Positions 21,313-33,640 of a stretch of 64,000 nt of DNA are shown here, piece by piece. The translations under genes and the position numbers were made by a program. Origin of the DNA: Hsuehochloa calcarea. Its lineage: Eukaryota > Streptophyta > Magnoliopsida > Poales > Poaceae. The notes beneath the pieces are model-generated. The model saw only the letters and a list, made by a program, of their open reading frames with translations. It made no database searches and was not told the DNA's origin. The DNA is taken from assembly GCA_036346395.1 (NCBI GenBank), contig CM070594.1, forward strand, positions 52,995,519-53,059,518, given 5' to 3'. Position 1 is the first letter of the stretch. Every line of letters starts with the position of its first letter.

Positions 21313-24300
21313 TGTAACATCCCATTTTGGTCAATAAATAGTAATTACCTTGGTTTTGATTTTCATTTGAATTTTGAAATTTTGGTTTAAATTTCAAAAA
21401 CTCCTAGCTTCCGTTAAGCTCGGATTTGTGTTTCAAACCTTCTTTCAAATTATGGATTCAAAACTTTTCTTTGAATTCTCCATTTTCAAATTCAAAACCC
21501 ATTCTTTTCTTCTTGGGCGGTTTTCTCGGCCCATCTCTCTCTCTCTCCTCCCAGACCAGTCGGCCGTGATTTTTCCCAGTAGGCCCAACCCCCAGCCGCT
21601 CGCCGCCAGCCCGGCTTCTTTCACCCCCGGCCCGCGCACTCTCTCTTTCTTCCCCTCTCCCACCCGTGCGCTGTTTCCTCTCCCCTCTCCTCTCTCGCTC
21701 GCCTCGTGCACTCCGCCCCGCACCCGCCGCCGCCGCTCGCTCGTCCCCTACGCCCGGATTGTAACATCCATTTCTGTAATCAAGAACAACCATTTCAATT
21801 TGAAAGCTTTTCAATCAAAAGAAAAATTTCCTAGTTTTTCGATTGCAAATCCAAGGATCGAAGTGGCTTGTTTTCTTACCTCTTAGTCGCCCCGTTCAGT
21901 AGGTCTTCCTCCCTTTCTTGCGCCAGTGACCAGCTCCGGCCGCTCGGCCGTCCGTGGCGCCCATCCTGCGCCTCTCCTCTCGCGCGGCACCACCTCGGCC
22001 TCGTCGCTGCTCCTCGGTCACCGCCAGCTGCGCCTCCTCTCTCTCTCTCTCCCAGTAGCGGCCCGTTTCGGCTTTGCCCCTGCTGGCCGAGCCCGCTCTC
22101 CCTCGTGCGGGCGCCCCTCCGGCTCGCCTCGGTTCCACCGCTGCTCGCCCATGCCTGCGCGCCCATCCACAGCTCTCGCGCCTGTTTCCTTCCTCCCTCC
22201 TCGGCTATTTAAGCGAGCGCGCCCTCTTCTTCCCGCCTTCACCTCCTCCTTCTTCCGCCTCGGCTCCACCAAACCTCCGCCTCCGGCATTGTCGCTTTCT
22301 CCTCCGCTTGCCCGTCGCCGTCGCCTCCGTCTCCGGTCGCCGCCGCCGCCTCGCTCCTTCGCCCCGGCCGCGCCGCCACTCTCTCCCCTCTCCCTCCCGC
22401 CGCCGTGCGCCTCGCCCGCCCCGCTCTCTCCCTTCTCCCGTTTTCTCCCCGCCCCTCGGTTCTTCCCAGCGTTGCGAGAAGGCGAGGCGACACGCCTTCA
22501 GCCGCGTCGCCTGCCTATATCTGCTTCGCGCGGGCGGCGACGGGTGGGCCCTTCGCCGATCGCCGTGTAGGTGACAAGCGGGCCCACTCGCTAGTGCGGT
22601 GAGGCCACGTGCCGTCGTGGACTGGTCCACGCCTTTGTCTTTGTGGACCGAGGGACACGTGTCGCGCGGTGAATTTCAGATTTTCTATTTAAGCGAAAAA
22701 TCGTTTCTGATTTCAAAATTCATATCTTTTTCTTTATAACTCGAAAAATATGAAACTTGTGCCCAAAATTTATAATTTCAAAACCTATATTATGGTACTG
22801 GTTTGGTTTATATTTGGATTCATTATTTATGGATGTTGTATTTATTTGCTTTGTTTACTTGTTTCTTTATTTTCCGGTGCGATCGCCCGAGTAAGTCTGA
22901 AAAGCCGGTGACCCCAACCGACCACGCTCAAGGATACCTAGACTCTTCAACCTTTGACACAAAGAGTCAACACTTTGATCATATTGACTCTACATTTTAT
23001 GCAAAATTATGTTCTTTTAAAATAGCAAACTGCATGCTTTAATTTTTATGCATGTATGTTAAATGGTCTTAAGGTAGCTAAATGCCAACTTGATTGTTAA
23101 GTAATTATTATACCTTGCCCTTGATATTTGAATTCCCTGATCCTTGTCACCCTAGTAAATTATATGGTAACTTACTAGTTATAGTGCATACTCAAGTGCC
23201 ATGCTAGCCTTGCTTGAGTACAGGGTGTTAATCACCCCAATCATCATCCTTTAAACATGAAAAATAGTTTTGGCGGTCATTGGATGTAGATGGTGGTGTG
23301 TTGCGTTAATTGGTTTTCCTCCCAAAACCCTAAACAACTTGCTAGTACCCCATCCGGACGGATGGAAAGAATGGTGGAGTGCGGACGTAGCACGAGAATG
23401 GTTGGTATGTGGTATGAACCGTCCGGATGAATTAAGAACTTAATCTTGTCATGACCTCCTGTGTAAAACAAGTACAACCGCAAGTGCGCAAAGTGCAACT
23501 TGGCCTAGTAAAACTATTGAACCTGAATGTCATCCCACAACCGTGTTTAGAAGTGTGCAAGCGGCGGGGCGTATCTTGGCTTGAATGGGACAGAAACGCG
23601 GTGAAGTTGCACTTCGCTAGTCTGGGGGCGGGGCCGCTTTGATAGTCGTTGGGGTAAACATCTCGCACAACTTATGGAATTGGCCATAGGGTGAGATGCG
23701 GAAGGGGCAAGGTAGTTTGAAGCGTTCTTGTGATGATCACTCAACTACATGACTACGGAATCATGTGGGGTAACAGTATGATTGTCTCTTGCGGGTACAA
23801 ATGTACAAACTCTGCAGAGTCAAAAGCTGTTTTAAGCAGTACGCCCCTACGGTCATAGGCGGACATGGGAACTTAACTTGAGTTAGTTCTATTTCAAAAA
23901 TCTTTGTTGGGTGGAAATGAAAACCGGTCGGCTCACCTAGCCCGAGGTTTGCGGATGGTCAACAAAACCGAGTCGGCTCACCTAGCCCGAGGTTTTAAGT
24001 TTTTCTGGATCGTCGTATCGACTTTGTTATAATATGGGATAGCCCCAACCAAAAATAAGCATAAGGTGGAGGTAGCCTCTGCTTGTGAGTAATATTGCAC
24101 AAATATCCTATTTACAAAATCATATTTTTGGTTAAAATGCTAAGTCATAGGAATCTGTAATTATGATATTCCCAAATATTGCTTTGCGCAAATAAAAGAA
24201 CCCGAGCCACCCTTGTTTAGCCTTGCATGTATATTATTGCATCATTGTGTTGGCTCGCGAGCACGGTTGTTGTGCTCACTCTCGCTCTTTCCCAAACCCG

Positions 24301-24750
24301 AAGCCTCAGAAAGCGGGATGATTCGCCTACTACGAGGAGCAAGGACTCGATGGTCAAGACCGAGGCGAAGAGTAGATGGTTGCGTGAGGCTAAGGCTCGC
24401 CATGAGTCTAGTTGGCTCGGCATTGCAGTGTATAGCCAATATTCTCCAAGCCCTTGGATGACTTTGGTGGTACACATGGTCTGCCGCAATCGCTTACTGC
24501 GGGGAGTTGTATTGCCCTTTTGCTTCGCACTTGTTTCTCTATGTTATGTAATGAACTTATTTGGCTTTGATCGGCCCTCTTTTTGTAAACTTCGACCCGA
24601 CGCGGTCTATTTAACTCGAGGTTGTAATATTAAGACTGGTTTGGTCTCGATGTATGAAATGAATCAAGAATGTGTCTTGTGGCGCTACCTCTTGATCCGG
24701 GAGTAGCGGTGATTTCTGAGGATTCGGGATTAGAAAATCCGGGTCCGACA
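21313..24750 (+). repeat. Gypsy-type LTR, copy A
   Basis: Starts TGTAACATCCC at 21313, a typical start of grass gypsy LTRs, and ends GGGTCCGACA at 24750 within the tail GATTAGAAAATCCGGGTCC that also ends copies at 26916 and 28375. A GC- and CT-rich middle (21890-22620) is followed by TATA-like CTATTTAAGCG at 22203 and 22686, then an AT-rich U5-like part with TTTCCGGTGCG at 22871. Long frames in the GC-rich middle are compositional. A second TGTAACATCC at 21766 hints that an internal piece was duplicated. Confidence 0.7.
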
Positions 24751-26916
24751 CGGATCGACGCCGTCGCCCGACAAGCCCGCCTCCTCCGGATCTGCGCCGC
24801 TGTGAGACTCCAGCGCCGTCTGCCGACTCCACGCGACCCCTCGTCGTCTGGCTTTTCGCCTCCCCGTGCGCTCGGTCTCCTCCCCCCTCTCTGCCGCCCA
24901 TTGCCGTTCCATTGCCTCCACGGCTTTCCCCCTCTTCCTCGGCTACAAAGCCGGCGCCCTTCCTCTCCTCCCTCTTCGCGCGCCCCTCTTCGCCTCCCTC
25001 TTCTCGGAGCCGCCGCCGCCATCTCCCCTCCCTTCGGCGCCTCTCCGGCCCATCCGCCGCCGCCAGGAGCTTCGCGCCGAAGCCCCCTCTCTCCCTCGCC
25101 CTTCGAATCGGCTTCCCCGCTAGCGCAGTTCACCGCCCCGTGTGCCTTAATTTAAAATATTAAAGTTGTATGCTTTAATTTTGTAATCAATGATATGTTA
25201 AAGCTTAAGGTAGTTAAATACCCATTTGCTGATTAATTACTTATTAAGCCATCCTTTGATAATTGAATCCAGTATTCTTTGTCACCCTAGTAAATATGTG
25301 GTAAATACTAGCATAGGTTGTACTTAAGCGACATGCTAGTCTTGCTTAAGACCGGGACAATAAATGTCCCGATTATCATCTTTTAAACATGAAAAATGGT
25401 TTTGGGCAGTCATTGGATGTAGATGACTGATGTGTTGCGTTAATTGGTTTTCCTTCCCAAAACCCTAAAACAACTTGCTAGTACCACATCTGGACGGATG
25501 GAAAGAGTGGTGGGTGCGGACGTAGCACAAGAATAGTTGGTATGTGGTATGAACCATCCAGATGAATTAAGGACTTAATCTTGTCATGACCTCCTGTGTA
25601 AAACAAGTACAACCGCAAGTATGCAAATTGCAACTTGGCTTAGTAAAATTATTGAACCCTGAATGTTATCCCACAACTGGTGTCTAGAAGTGTGCAAGCG
25701 GCAGGACGTATGCTAGCTTGAAAGGGACACCAAAAACGGTGAAGTTATCAGCTGCGCTAGTTGTTGTGGCCGGGGCCAGCTGCGCTAGTCGTTGTGGTAA
25801 GCATCCCGCACAACTTATGGAATTGGCCATAGGGGTGAGATGACGGAAGGGGCAAGGTAGTTTGTAACGTTACTGTGACGATCACTCAACTACATGACTA
25901 AGGAATCATGTGGGGGTAACGAGTATGATTATCTCTTGTGGGTACAGTGTACAACCTCTGCGGAGTCTAAACTGTTTAAACAGCCGCACCTACGGTCATA
26001 GGCGGACATGGGAACTTAACCTGAGTTAGTTCTATTTCAAAAACCTTTGTAGGTGGATTAAAAATATGGTGGGCTCATCTAGCCCTTGTCTTGGATTTTT
26101 CATGGGTAGCCTTACCCAGTGTTGATAATCGGTGAAAGTAACCGCTATCAAAATTTAGCATGAGGTGGAGGTAACCTCTACCGTTATTTAATATTGCACT
26201 TATTCTCTTTAATAAAAATGCAAATTATGTAAAATGCTAAGTTATAGGACTTTGTATTTATGATAATTGAAAATGTTGCTTTAGCAAATAAAAGAACCTG
26301 AGCCATCCTTGTTAAGCCTTGCATATATACTATTACATATTGTGTGTTGGCTCGCGAGCACGGTGGTTGTGCTCATTCTCGCTCTTTCCCCAAACCCTCA
26401 GATGGCTCATGAGCACGGTGGTTGTGCTCATTCTCGCTCTTTCCCCAAACCCTCAGAAGCAGAAAATATTAGAGATTACGACTACTACGAGGAACAAGAT
26501 GTCTGAAGACCCAGGAGTTCTTGAAGTGTAGTTTAGTTCTTAGTTGTTCTAGTCTCGCCCCAGTCTAGCTGACTCCGCCGGTACCTAGGTGCTTCCTATA
26601 TTATCTGAGTTTTCGGGTAATATCGGATGTACACATGTTTCCCCAGTCGCTTGCCTGTGGAGAGATGTGTCATCACCCTTTTTGCTTCCGTTGTCACTTC
26701 CGCTACTTTTGTAATGTAATCATTTAGCTTGTTCGGCCTTTATTGTAAAACTTGACCCGATGCGGTCTATGTAAACTCTGATGTGTTAAATTAATGAATG
26801 GTATGGTTTTAAGCCATGTATGAAATGATTCAGTGGTGTATCTGTGAGTGCTATCTACTGATCCAGGGAATAGCACAGTGTATTCACAGAGGATTCGGGA
26901 TTAGAAAATCCGGGTC
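24751..26916 (+). repeat. Gypsy-type LTR, copy B (5' LTR of the gag remnant, probably 5'-truncated)
   Basis: 25140-26916 aligns with 23020-24750 of copy A (shared AACTTGCTAGTACC, ACCTCCTGTGTAAAACAAGT, CACTCAACTACATGACTA, TCTAGCCC-type blocks). 24751-25140 is GC-rich like the middle of copy A. The end GGGTCA at 26916 is followed by a primer-binding site. A 56-bp piece around GAGCACGGTGGTTGTGCTC is tandemly duplicated at about 26348-26457 in this copy only. A TGTAACATCCC start is not seen, so the LTR start is missing. Confidence 0.65.
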
Positions 26917-26923
26917 AAGCAGT

Positions 26924-26934
26924 TGGTATCGAGC
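26924..26934 (+). other. Primer-binding site of the gypsy element
   Basis: TGGTATCGAGC, a variant of the Met-tRNA complementary TGGTATCAGAGC, 8 bases after the LTR end. Position and wording fit a gypsy primer site. Confidence 0.65.
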
Positions 26935-27126
26935 ATATGGTGTAGGATCTTTAGTTAGACTGGTCGAGCCTAAGGACTTGAGTCCTATTTTCAAAACTTA
27001 TGAAAAGTTTTGGCAAAATATAATGTATTTATTGCTCTTACTCATCTCTCTTAGTTCTTCACTCCCCTTAAATTCACTTGAGTTTGTACTCAGTCTGATT
27101 CCCTCGTCTGTTTCAAAAATTTGTAG

Positions 27127-27510
27127 ATGGCAACCCCGTCGTCCGATGCTCCTTGGGACTTTTGCTCTCATGAAGAAGACGGAGTTGAGTTCGTGGATAT
27201 TCTTCGCCAATTCATGCATCACTTGGATTACCTCCGCAAGCCTATCTTTAGAGGCCGAAAGACCGGAACCCTGGACCAAGAGTCATGGACCATGGAGGTT
27301 TTCCTCTATGCCAGAGAGGGTGAGTTCATCGCTCACACCTTCAGACCCGATATTCCCAGGCATTGTTGAAGCGGTCAAGGCGCAAAGCACGCCGCCTTCT
27401 ACCGCTGAGCGGATGCACCTAGATCTTCTGCGAGAAGCGCCCTTCTAATACTACCTGCCTCTCCAGGAAGGAGAGACCGATCCCGAAGTCTTCGTCGCCA
27501 TGTGGGAGTA
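27127..27510 (+). pseudogene. Gypsy gag N-terminal ORF remnant
   Basis: ATG 27127 opens an 80-codon frame (MATPSSDAPWDFCSHEEDGV) ending in a stop at 27369; a second frame continues (FEAVKAQSTPPSTAERMHLD) to stops near 27510. It lies about 190 bases after the primer site, where the first gag-side ORF of Retand/RIRE-type gypsy elements is found. The frameshift near 27360 and following stops show decay. Confidence 0.6.
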
Positions 27511-27808
27511 GTTAGCTTAGTTTAGCTAGCAGTGCTTGCTCTAGCAGTCTTTTGGTTGCAAGCACTCTTTGTTTCCTTCTTTTGTAGACGATGTGTGTGT
27601 ATCTTGTGTCGTGACTTAGCATAGCCAATATGATGTGTTTCTGGAGTCATGTAACACCTAACCCCCTTAATATAATGCAATCATTCTAGGCTTTGTATTG
27701 TATTTGATCGATTTTCCTCGTTTGATTTGAATTTCTTCTGTTGTGTTCTAGAGGGCCAGCGAACCCTCATATATCTCCTCTCGATCTTATCTGAGCTGTT
27801 TTCCTCAG

Positions 27809-28195
27809 ATGGCACCAAGGAGGCCAGCAGCCCAAGGAAGTGGTGCCAGTTGTAACATGAAGTTGTCAGCGCAAGGATCACAAGATAGCTACCCCAGCGA
27901 TCGGTATTTCTCAGTGACTCATCATTCAATCAATCGACCCGATCACCAAGAGCCCCAACGCCAACTCCGCTCTAGTGGGAATGTTTTCCGTACTCCCCGC
28001 TCCGCCGATCGATCTGCAGCATTCAACCCAGTAGCCCGCCTTCACTGCTTTAGCTGTGGAGAAAAAGGGCACTTTGCCAGCAGATGCCCCCAAAAGAAGC
28101 AAGACCAGAAAATCAAATGTTTCCATTGCGGCAACCTAGGGCACCGTATGAACAGTTGTCCCCAGCAGAATCTTGAAGAACCCGTAAGAAAGATT
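27809..28195 (+). pseudogene. Gypsy gag C-terminal part with two zinc knuckles
   Basis: A frame from the ATG at 27809 (MAPRRPAAQGSGASCN) leads to two perfect CCHC knuckles, CFSCGEKGHFASRC (about 28048) and CFHCGNLGHRMNSC (about 28118), which bind element RNA. The frame then runs straight into LTR sequence at about 28196: everything from protease to the 3' polypurine tract is deleted. The stretch 27530-27790 between the two gag parts is AT-rich and could be an intron or a decayed spacer. Confidence 0.8.
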
Positions 28196-28375
28196 ATTGT
28201 AAAACTTGACCCGATGCGGTCTATGTAAACTCTGATGTGTTAAATTAATGAATGATATGGTTTTAAGCCATGTATGAAATGATTCAGTGGTGTATCTGTG
28301 AGTGCTATCTACTGATCCAGAGAATAGCACAGTGTATTCGCAGAGAATTCGGGATTAGAAAATCCGGGTCCGACA
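28196..28375 (+). repeat. 3' tail of gypsy LTR fused to gag
   Basis: 180 bases nearly identical to 26740-26916 of copy B and to the tail of copy A, ending GGGTCCGACA at 28375. It begins inside the LTR, so it is the product of a deletion that joined gag to the 3' LTR. Confidence 0.85.
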
Positions 28376-28852
28376 AATGGAGATGTGGCAAGAGAGGGAC
28401 TTGTTGGAGGGCATCGCCGGCGAGGCGGTGGCAACACATTGGTGCCGGACAGGGGGAGGCGGCACAGGACGAGTGCAGGATGGAGGGCGATGTGATTGAA
28501 TTAGAAGGCTGGGGAGGGGAACTAAAAGTAAATGGCCGGTGTGGAGGTGCTTTTCTAGATTTTGCAGGATCGACTTTAGCTCTTTGCCACTAGAGTTTGT
28601 GCAAATTGCTAGGCTATACCATAATATAAAAGGATTCCCCTCAAACCCTAACCCTATTTGCCCAGATCTCATCTGTTCTATGCTCCCGTGCAACAGGGGC
28701 AATCCACCGCCCCCATTCGACTCTATGTACTCCAACCGGTTGATGATGGCCCCGACGTCGAGCTGCACGTTCCCGGACTCGTCTGTTGCCACCTCTCTTC
28801 GGTCTCGGCTGCCACCTCCTCCTTCCGGTTTGCCGCCGCCTCCTCCCTCCAT
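28376..28852 (-). pseudogene. Unidentified gene fragment cut by the LTR
   Basis: From ATG 28852 a minus-strand frame reads MEGGGGGKPEGGGGSRDRRE, then VATDESGNVQLDVGAIINRL and EYIESNGGGGLPLLHGSIEQ. It looks like the first exon of a real protein rather than chance, with a glycine-rich lead and a mixed hydrophilic part. The frame runs to a stop inside the LTR tail at 28355, so its natural continuation is gone or lies beyond an intron. I do not recognise the family. Confidence 0.35.
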
Positions 28853-29063
28853 GCCTCTACCAATCGATCTCGCCGGTGGTTCGCGGGATCTACACTAGAG
28901 AAGGCCGTTGAAGCAGGGCCTCTCGTTTGATTTGGCGATGGCATCAAGTTCTTGTTGATTGAATAGATCAATTTTTGTTTGTGTTCATCTTGAGGAGTCG
29001 GTGTTCTTGCTTTGTCCAGTGTAGTTCTTAATTTGGTGGAATTTATTGAGCACAAATGCAGTT

Positions 29064-31358
29064 CTTTTTTTTATGAAATGGTAAGAGAATTGCCATTATT
29101 ATTGTATTAAAGAAGCGGATGTTCACAGCAGTACAGAACCAGACAATACAAAACAAAAACACAAAGCAAAAGCCTTTTGACAGCAGGGCCAACGCAAGGC
29201 GCCTCCTTTCCCCTTCCGAACGGACAGTACAGGCAAAGGAACAAAAACCAAAGAAAGCCAAAGAAACGAACTAAAACGAGAAAGGAGAAAAGAAAGAAAA
29301 ATAAGAAGAAAAGAAAGTAAATTAAAGAAAAAGGAAACAAAAAGGAAAAAGACGAAACGCCCATCACGATCTATCCTCATGGGGAAGCGGCAGTTGTTGT
29401 TGCTTGTTCTCCTTGCCGCAGTCACCCTCCCTGCCCACCGCGGGCTGCAAACTCACCGTGGATCTATCGCCCCCTAGCCGCAAACTTCGTAAGAATGCCA
29501 CGTCACCCATTGGTAAGTAGGCCGCCAAAATTTTGCCCCACTCATTATCCAAGTCATAGCTTCTTCATTATGCTAGTGCTGAAAAATCCTTCTGTTTCTT
29601 TCTTTCCAGACCTGCCGCAGTGTGAGGATGACTAATGAGCTTTGGCCTTTTTTGCTTGTGGCTACATCTCTTTGCTATACTGCTAGCCACCAATCTAGTA
29701 CCGTCTCCTGAACACCCCTGGGCCGGTATTAGACTGTTGCGCTGTGCCCATGTTGCTAAAGCATGCCAAACCCTTTTCATATACTCGCAGTTGATAACAA
29801 TATGGGTGGTTGTTTCAGGGTTGTTTGTACATAGAGGGCACAAAAATCGTTTGGTATGTCTTCTTGCTAGAATATCCGCTGTTGGGAGCCATTCTTGCAC
29901 CGCCAGCCATGCAAAAAAAAAAATTACATTTTTGCGGCGCCCACGAACCAAATTATTGGTTTCTTCGTCGATCCCAGTAATTGTGCCTTATATGTCGACT
30001 TGGCTGTATATATTCCTGTTGATGTCCACTTCCAAGAGATATCATCCGGTATTTCCGGGTTGAGTACCACCTGCACGACCTGTCCGTAAAGATGCACATA
30101 GCTGAGAAGGTGGTGCTCTGTGATCTTTCTTCTGAGATCTGCGATCCAAGTGTTTTCATCAAGTGCCTCTCGCACCGTCCTATTCTTCCTAGCGGCGATG
30201 GTGTATAAGCTAGGGAACATATCTTTCAAGGGTGTGCACCCTTCCAGGCATCTTTCCATAAGCTGGCCTTATCACCACTTCCCAGGGTGATTTTGGTTGA
30301 AACCCGGAACAAAACACGGTCTTTCTCATCTATTTGCAATTGCATGCCATTCCATTGTTTCTTCGGTTCCTTCCACTGGTACCACAGCCAGTGGAGACGG
30401 GGTGCCCGACCAAACAAAGCTAACTGAATAACTCCAAGACCGCCGAACTTTTTTGGGCAGCACACCGTATTCCAGTTGACCCAACATTTCCCTCCGCCCG
30501 TGTAAGATTTGCTCCCGCTCTAGAACCAAGCCCTACGACACTTGTCAATCTGTCTTTGTGTCCATGCCGGAAGGTCAGCCAATGTCATGCGCTAGATAGG
30601 TAAAGAAGTGAGAACCGCCTTGAGCGTTGTGAGTCTTCCGGCTTTGGATAGCATTTTCTTTTTGTAGCCCGCCAGTCTTGCAACAATCTTATCGATAAGG
30701 GGATGTAATTGTACCTTCCTCAGTTTGCACAATAAGAGCGGCAAGCCAAGGTATGTGCATGGCATGCATTTCCTGCTGGTCCGGAAGTCAAGAAGAATGG
30801 CTTCTAAATCTAGATGCTGACACTGAATAGGTATGACTGCACTTTTGGTTAAGTTTATTTTTAGTCCCGTCACCTCTCCGAAGATACACAACAACTCTTT
30901 CAAATTATCTGTCTTGCTTGATGGGCGGCATGAAGATCATTGTGTCATCAGTGTACAATGGCAGTCTCGCCTTAACCGTCCTCCCACTTAACGGAGATAA
31001 CCATCCTTCTACGGTGGCCTTAGTAAAAAGGCATTGTAGTGCATAAATTGCCAATATGAATAAATACAGTGATAGGAAGTCCCCCTACCGCACTCTCCTT
31101 TGATGTACCAAGTAAGATCAACATCCATTCTCTCCATCTTGATCCAAAGCCGCATTGGTGGAGAGTGTCAAGCATATATGGCCAAGATACTGAGTCCAAG
31201 GCCTTGGAGATATCTAATTTGATCATGAGAACCGGTGTCTTGGATCTGTGGTAACTGTGGGCTAGGTTATGTACATACGGGAAATTGTCTTGTATGCAGC
31301 GCGTCCTGATGAAAGTGCTTTGGCTCTTAGAGATTAACTTATTCATATGCTTGGACAG
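29064..31358 (-). pseudogene. LINE (non-LTR retrotransposon) reverse transcriptase and zf-RVT, 5'-truncated
   Basis: On the minus strand: SKSQSTFIRTRCIQDN and KLDISKALDSVSWPYM (about 31320-31190), the catalytic YTDD (about 30950), GEVTGLKINLTKSAVI and TYLGLPLLLCKLRKVQ (about 30880-30720), then CPKKFGGLGVIQLALFGRAP (about 30455), and a zf-RVT zinc-binding domain FLCPLCTNNPETTTHIVINC (about 29840). These are typical of plant L1-like ORF2. Stops and frameshifts separate the pieces. A T-run at 29065-29073 on the plus strand may be the poly(A) tail of the element. The 5' part is missing because a gypsy LTR begins at 31359. Confidence 0.85.
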
Positions 31359-33640
31359 TGTTGAACCCGGATTTTCTAATCCCGAATCCTCTGTGAAAAT
31401 ACTGTGCTATTCTCTGGATCAGTAGATAGCACTCACACGCACACTGCTGAATCATTTCATACAAAGCGTAGTTTAAGACATTCAATATATTAAAACTTTC
31501 AGAGTAACATAGACCATATCGGTTCAAGTTTTACAAAAGGACCGGTAGGCTAAATCGATTATATTACATAAAAGCACGTAACTACAACGGAAGAAAAAAG
31601 GGGGGTAGAGCTCATCTCTCCACAGGCAAGCGACTGGGGTAACCTGTGTACGACGGATATTACCCAAGGGGTTGGACAATATCCGATGTACGCAAGTATC
31701 GAACGAGTCCACCTAAACTAGGGCGAGATCTAGACTATAGACTAGACTATGCTTCATTGTTTCCTTGTCCATCGACTTCAGCGTCTTCATAGTATGTGTA
31801 GTCCCCTTGATCCACATCATCTGGAGGGTTTGGGGGAAGAGCGAGAATGAGCACAATTGCGAGCCAACACACAAGATGCAATAATATACATACATAGCTT
31901 AACAAGGTTGGCTCGGGTTCTTTTATTTGCTAAAGCAATATATTTCAATGATCATAATTACAAATTCCTATGACTTAGCATTTTAAACAAATTGCATTTT
32001 ATTAAAGGGAGTAAGTGCAATATTAAATAACAGTAGAGGTTCCCTCCATCGGAAACTCTACACATGCATTATTTTATTGGAGCTACCTCTGCTCCTACAT
32101 ACCACTGAGCTCGATGACTCAGAAAAATCCAACCTCGGGCTAGATGAGCCGACTTGGTTGTCATTCCACCCACAAAGGTTTTTGAAATAGAACTAACTCA
32201 ACTAAAGTTCTCATATCTTCATTTGACCGTAGGCATGACTGTTTAAATAGTTTAGACTTTGCAGAGGTTGCACCCTGTACCCACAAGAGATAATCATACT
32301 CGTTACCTCACATGATTCCGTAGTCATGTAGTTGAGCGATCGTCACAATAACTTTTTGAACTACCTCGCCCCTTCCGTCATCTCACCCATATGGGCCACT
32401 CCCATAAGTTGTGCGAGATATTCACCACAACGACTAGCGCAGCCGGCCCTCGGCCACAACGACTAGCACAATAGGCAACTTCACCTTACCTCGGTGTCCC
32501 TTTCAAGCCGGAACACATCCTGCCACTTGCACGCTTCCACACACTGAATTGTCGGATGATATTCAGGGTTTAATAATTTTACTAAGCCAAGTTGCACTTT
32601 GCAGACTTTCGGTTGTACTTGTTTTACACAGGAGGTCATGACAAGATTAAGTCCTTAATCCATCTGGGTGGTTCATACCACATGCCAACCACTCTCGTGC
32701 ACGACGGCACCCACCACTCTTTCCATCCGCCTAGATGTGGTACTAGCAAGTTGTCTAGGGTTTTAGGGAGGAAAAACCAATTATCATAACACGCCAGTCA
32801 TTTACATCCAATGACTGCCCAAAACCACTTTCAAGATTAAAAGATGATGATCAAGGCATTTATTGTAGTGGTACTTAAGTAAGACTAGTATGTCGCTTAA
32901 GTACAACCTATACTAGTATTTACCAAATATTTACTAGGGTGACATGGAATGAGGGATTCAATTTATTAAAGGATGGATAATAATTAAATAATCATCAAAT
33001 GGGTGTTTAACTACCTTAAACTTTAACATACATTTGATTACAGAATTAAAGCATGCAATTTTGATATTTTAAATAAATATACTTTGAATAAAATGTAGGT
33101 TCAAAATGATCAAAGTGTTGACTCGCCTGGGTTAAAGGTAGTAGGGTCCTGGTACTCCTGAGCTTGATCGAAGTGGAGGTCTCCTACGTCTTCGAACTCT
33201 AATAGGACGAAAGTACCGGAAAAAGGCACAACAACAAAGAGAGCAAATAAATACAAAACCCATAACAAATGAACTCCAAATTGAACAAGACCAGTGCCAT
33301 TAGAAAGATCTAGAATTTAGAAAAAATTTGGAATAAGTTTAATAGTTTTTGGAGTTATAACAAAGGATACATGAATTTTTGAAGCTTTTCAAATGAATTT
33401 TTAATTGAAAAGAAAATCAGAAAAACCCCGTGCTGACATGTGGCACGTGAATATGGCTCAATCCACTGCACAGTGCATGGACCGAGTCCACGCGCTCCAG
33501 CGCACGAGTTCATGACACAGTGCCCGGTGGGGCCCACCTGTCAGTCGCAGAGGAGCACTGTAGCCGGTGGGGCCCACCTGTCAGGCGTGGCGTGGATAAG
33601 AGGGCGGCGACGTGCCATGCGCGTCACCTCACCTTCTCCG
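31359..33640 (-). repeat. Gypsy-type LTR, copy C (minus), 5' end not resolved
   Basis: The plus strand starts TGTTGAACCCGGATTTTC, the reverse of the LTR tail of copies A/B. Matching blocks can be followed to about 33220 (reverse of the TTCCGGTGCG-type area near 33215). Beyond 33400 the sequence becomes GC-rich as in the middle of copy A. I could not find a TGTAACAT start on the minus strand, so the outer end is open. It truncates the LINE at 31358. Confidence 0.65.

Noticed and set aside
21926..22570. 214-codon proline/arginine-rich frame and its minus-strand counterparts
   Set aside because: GC-rich middle of a gypsy LTR; all frames open because of composition.
24630..25155. Overlapping long frames on both strands at the start of LTR copy B
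   Set aside because: Compositional, with no domain and no agreement with splice sites.
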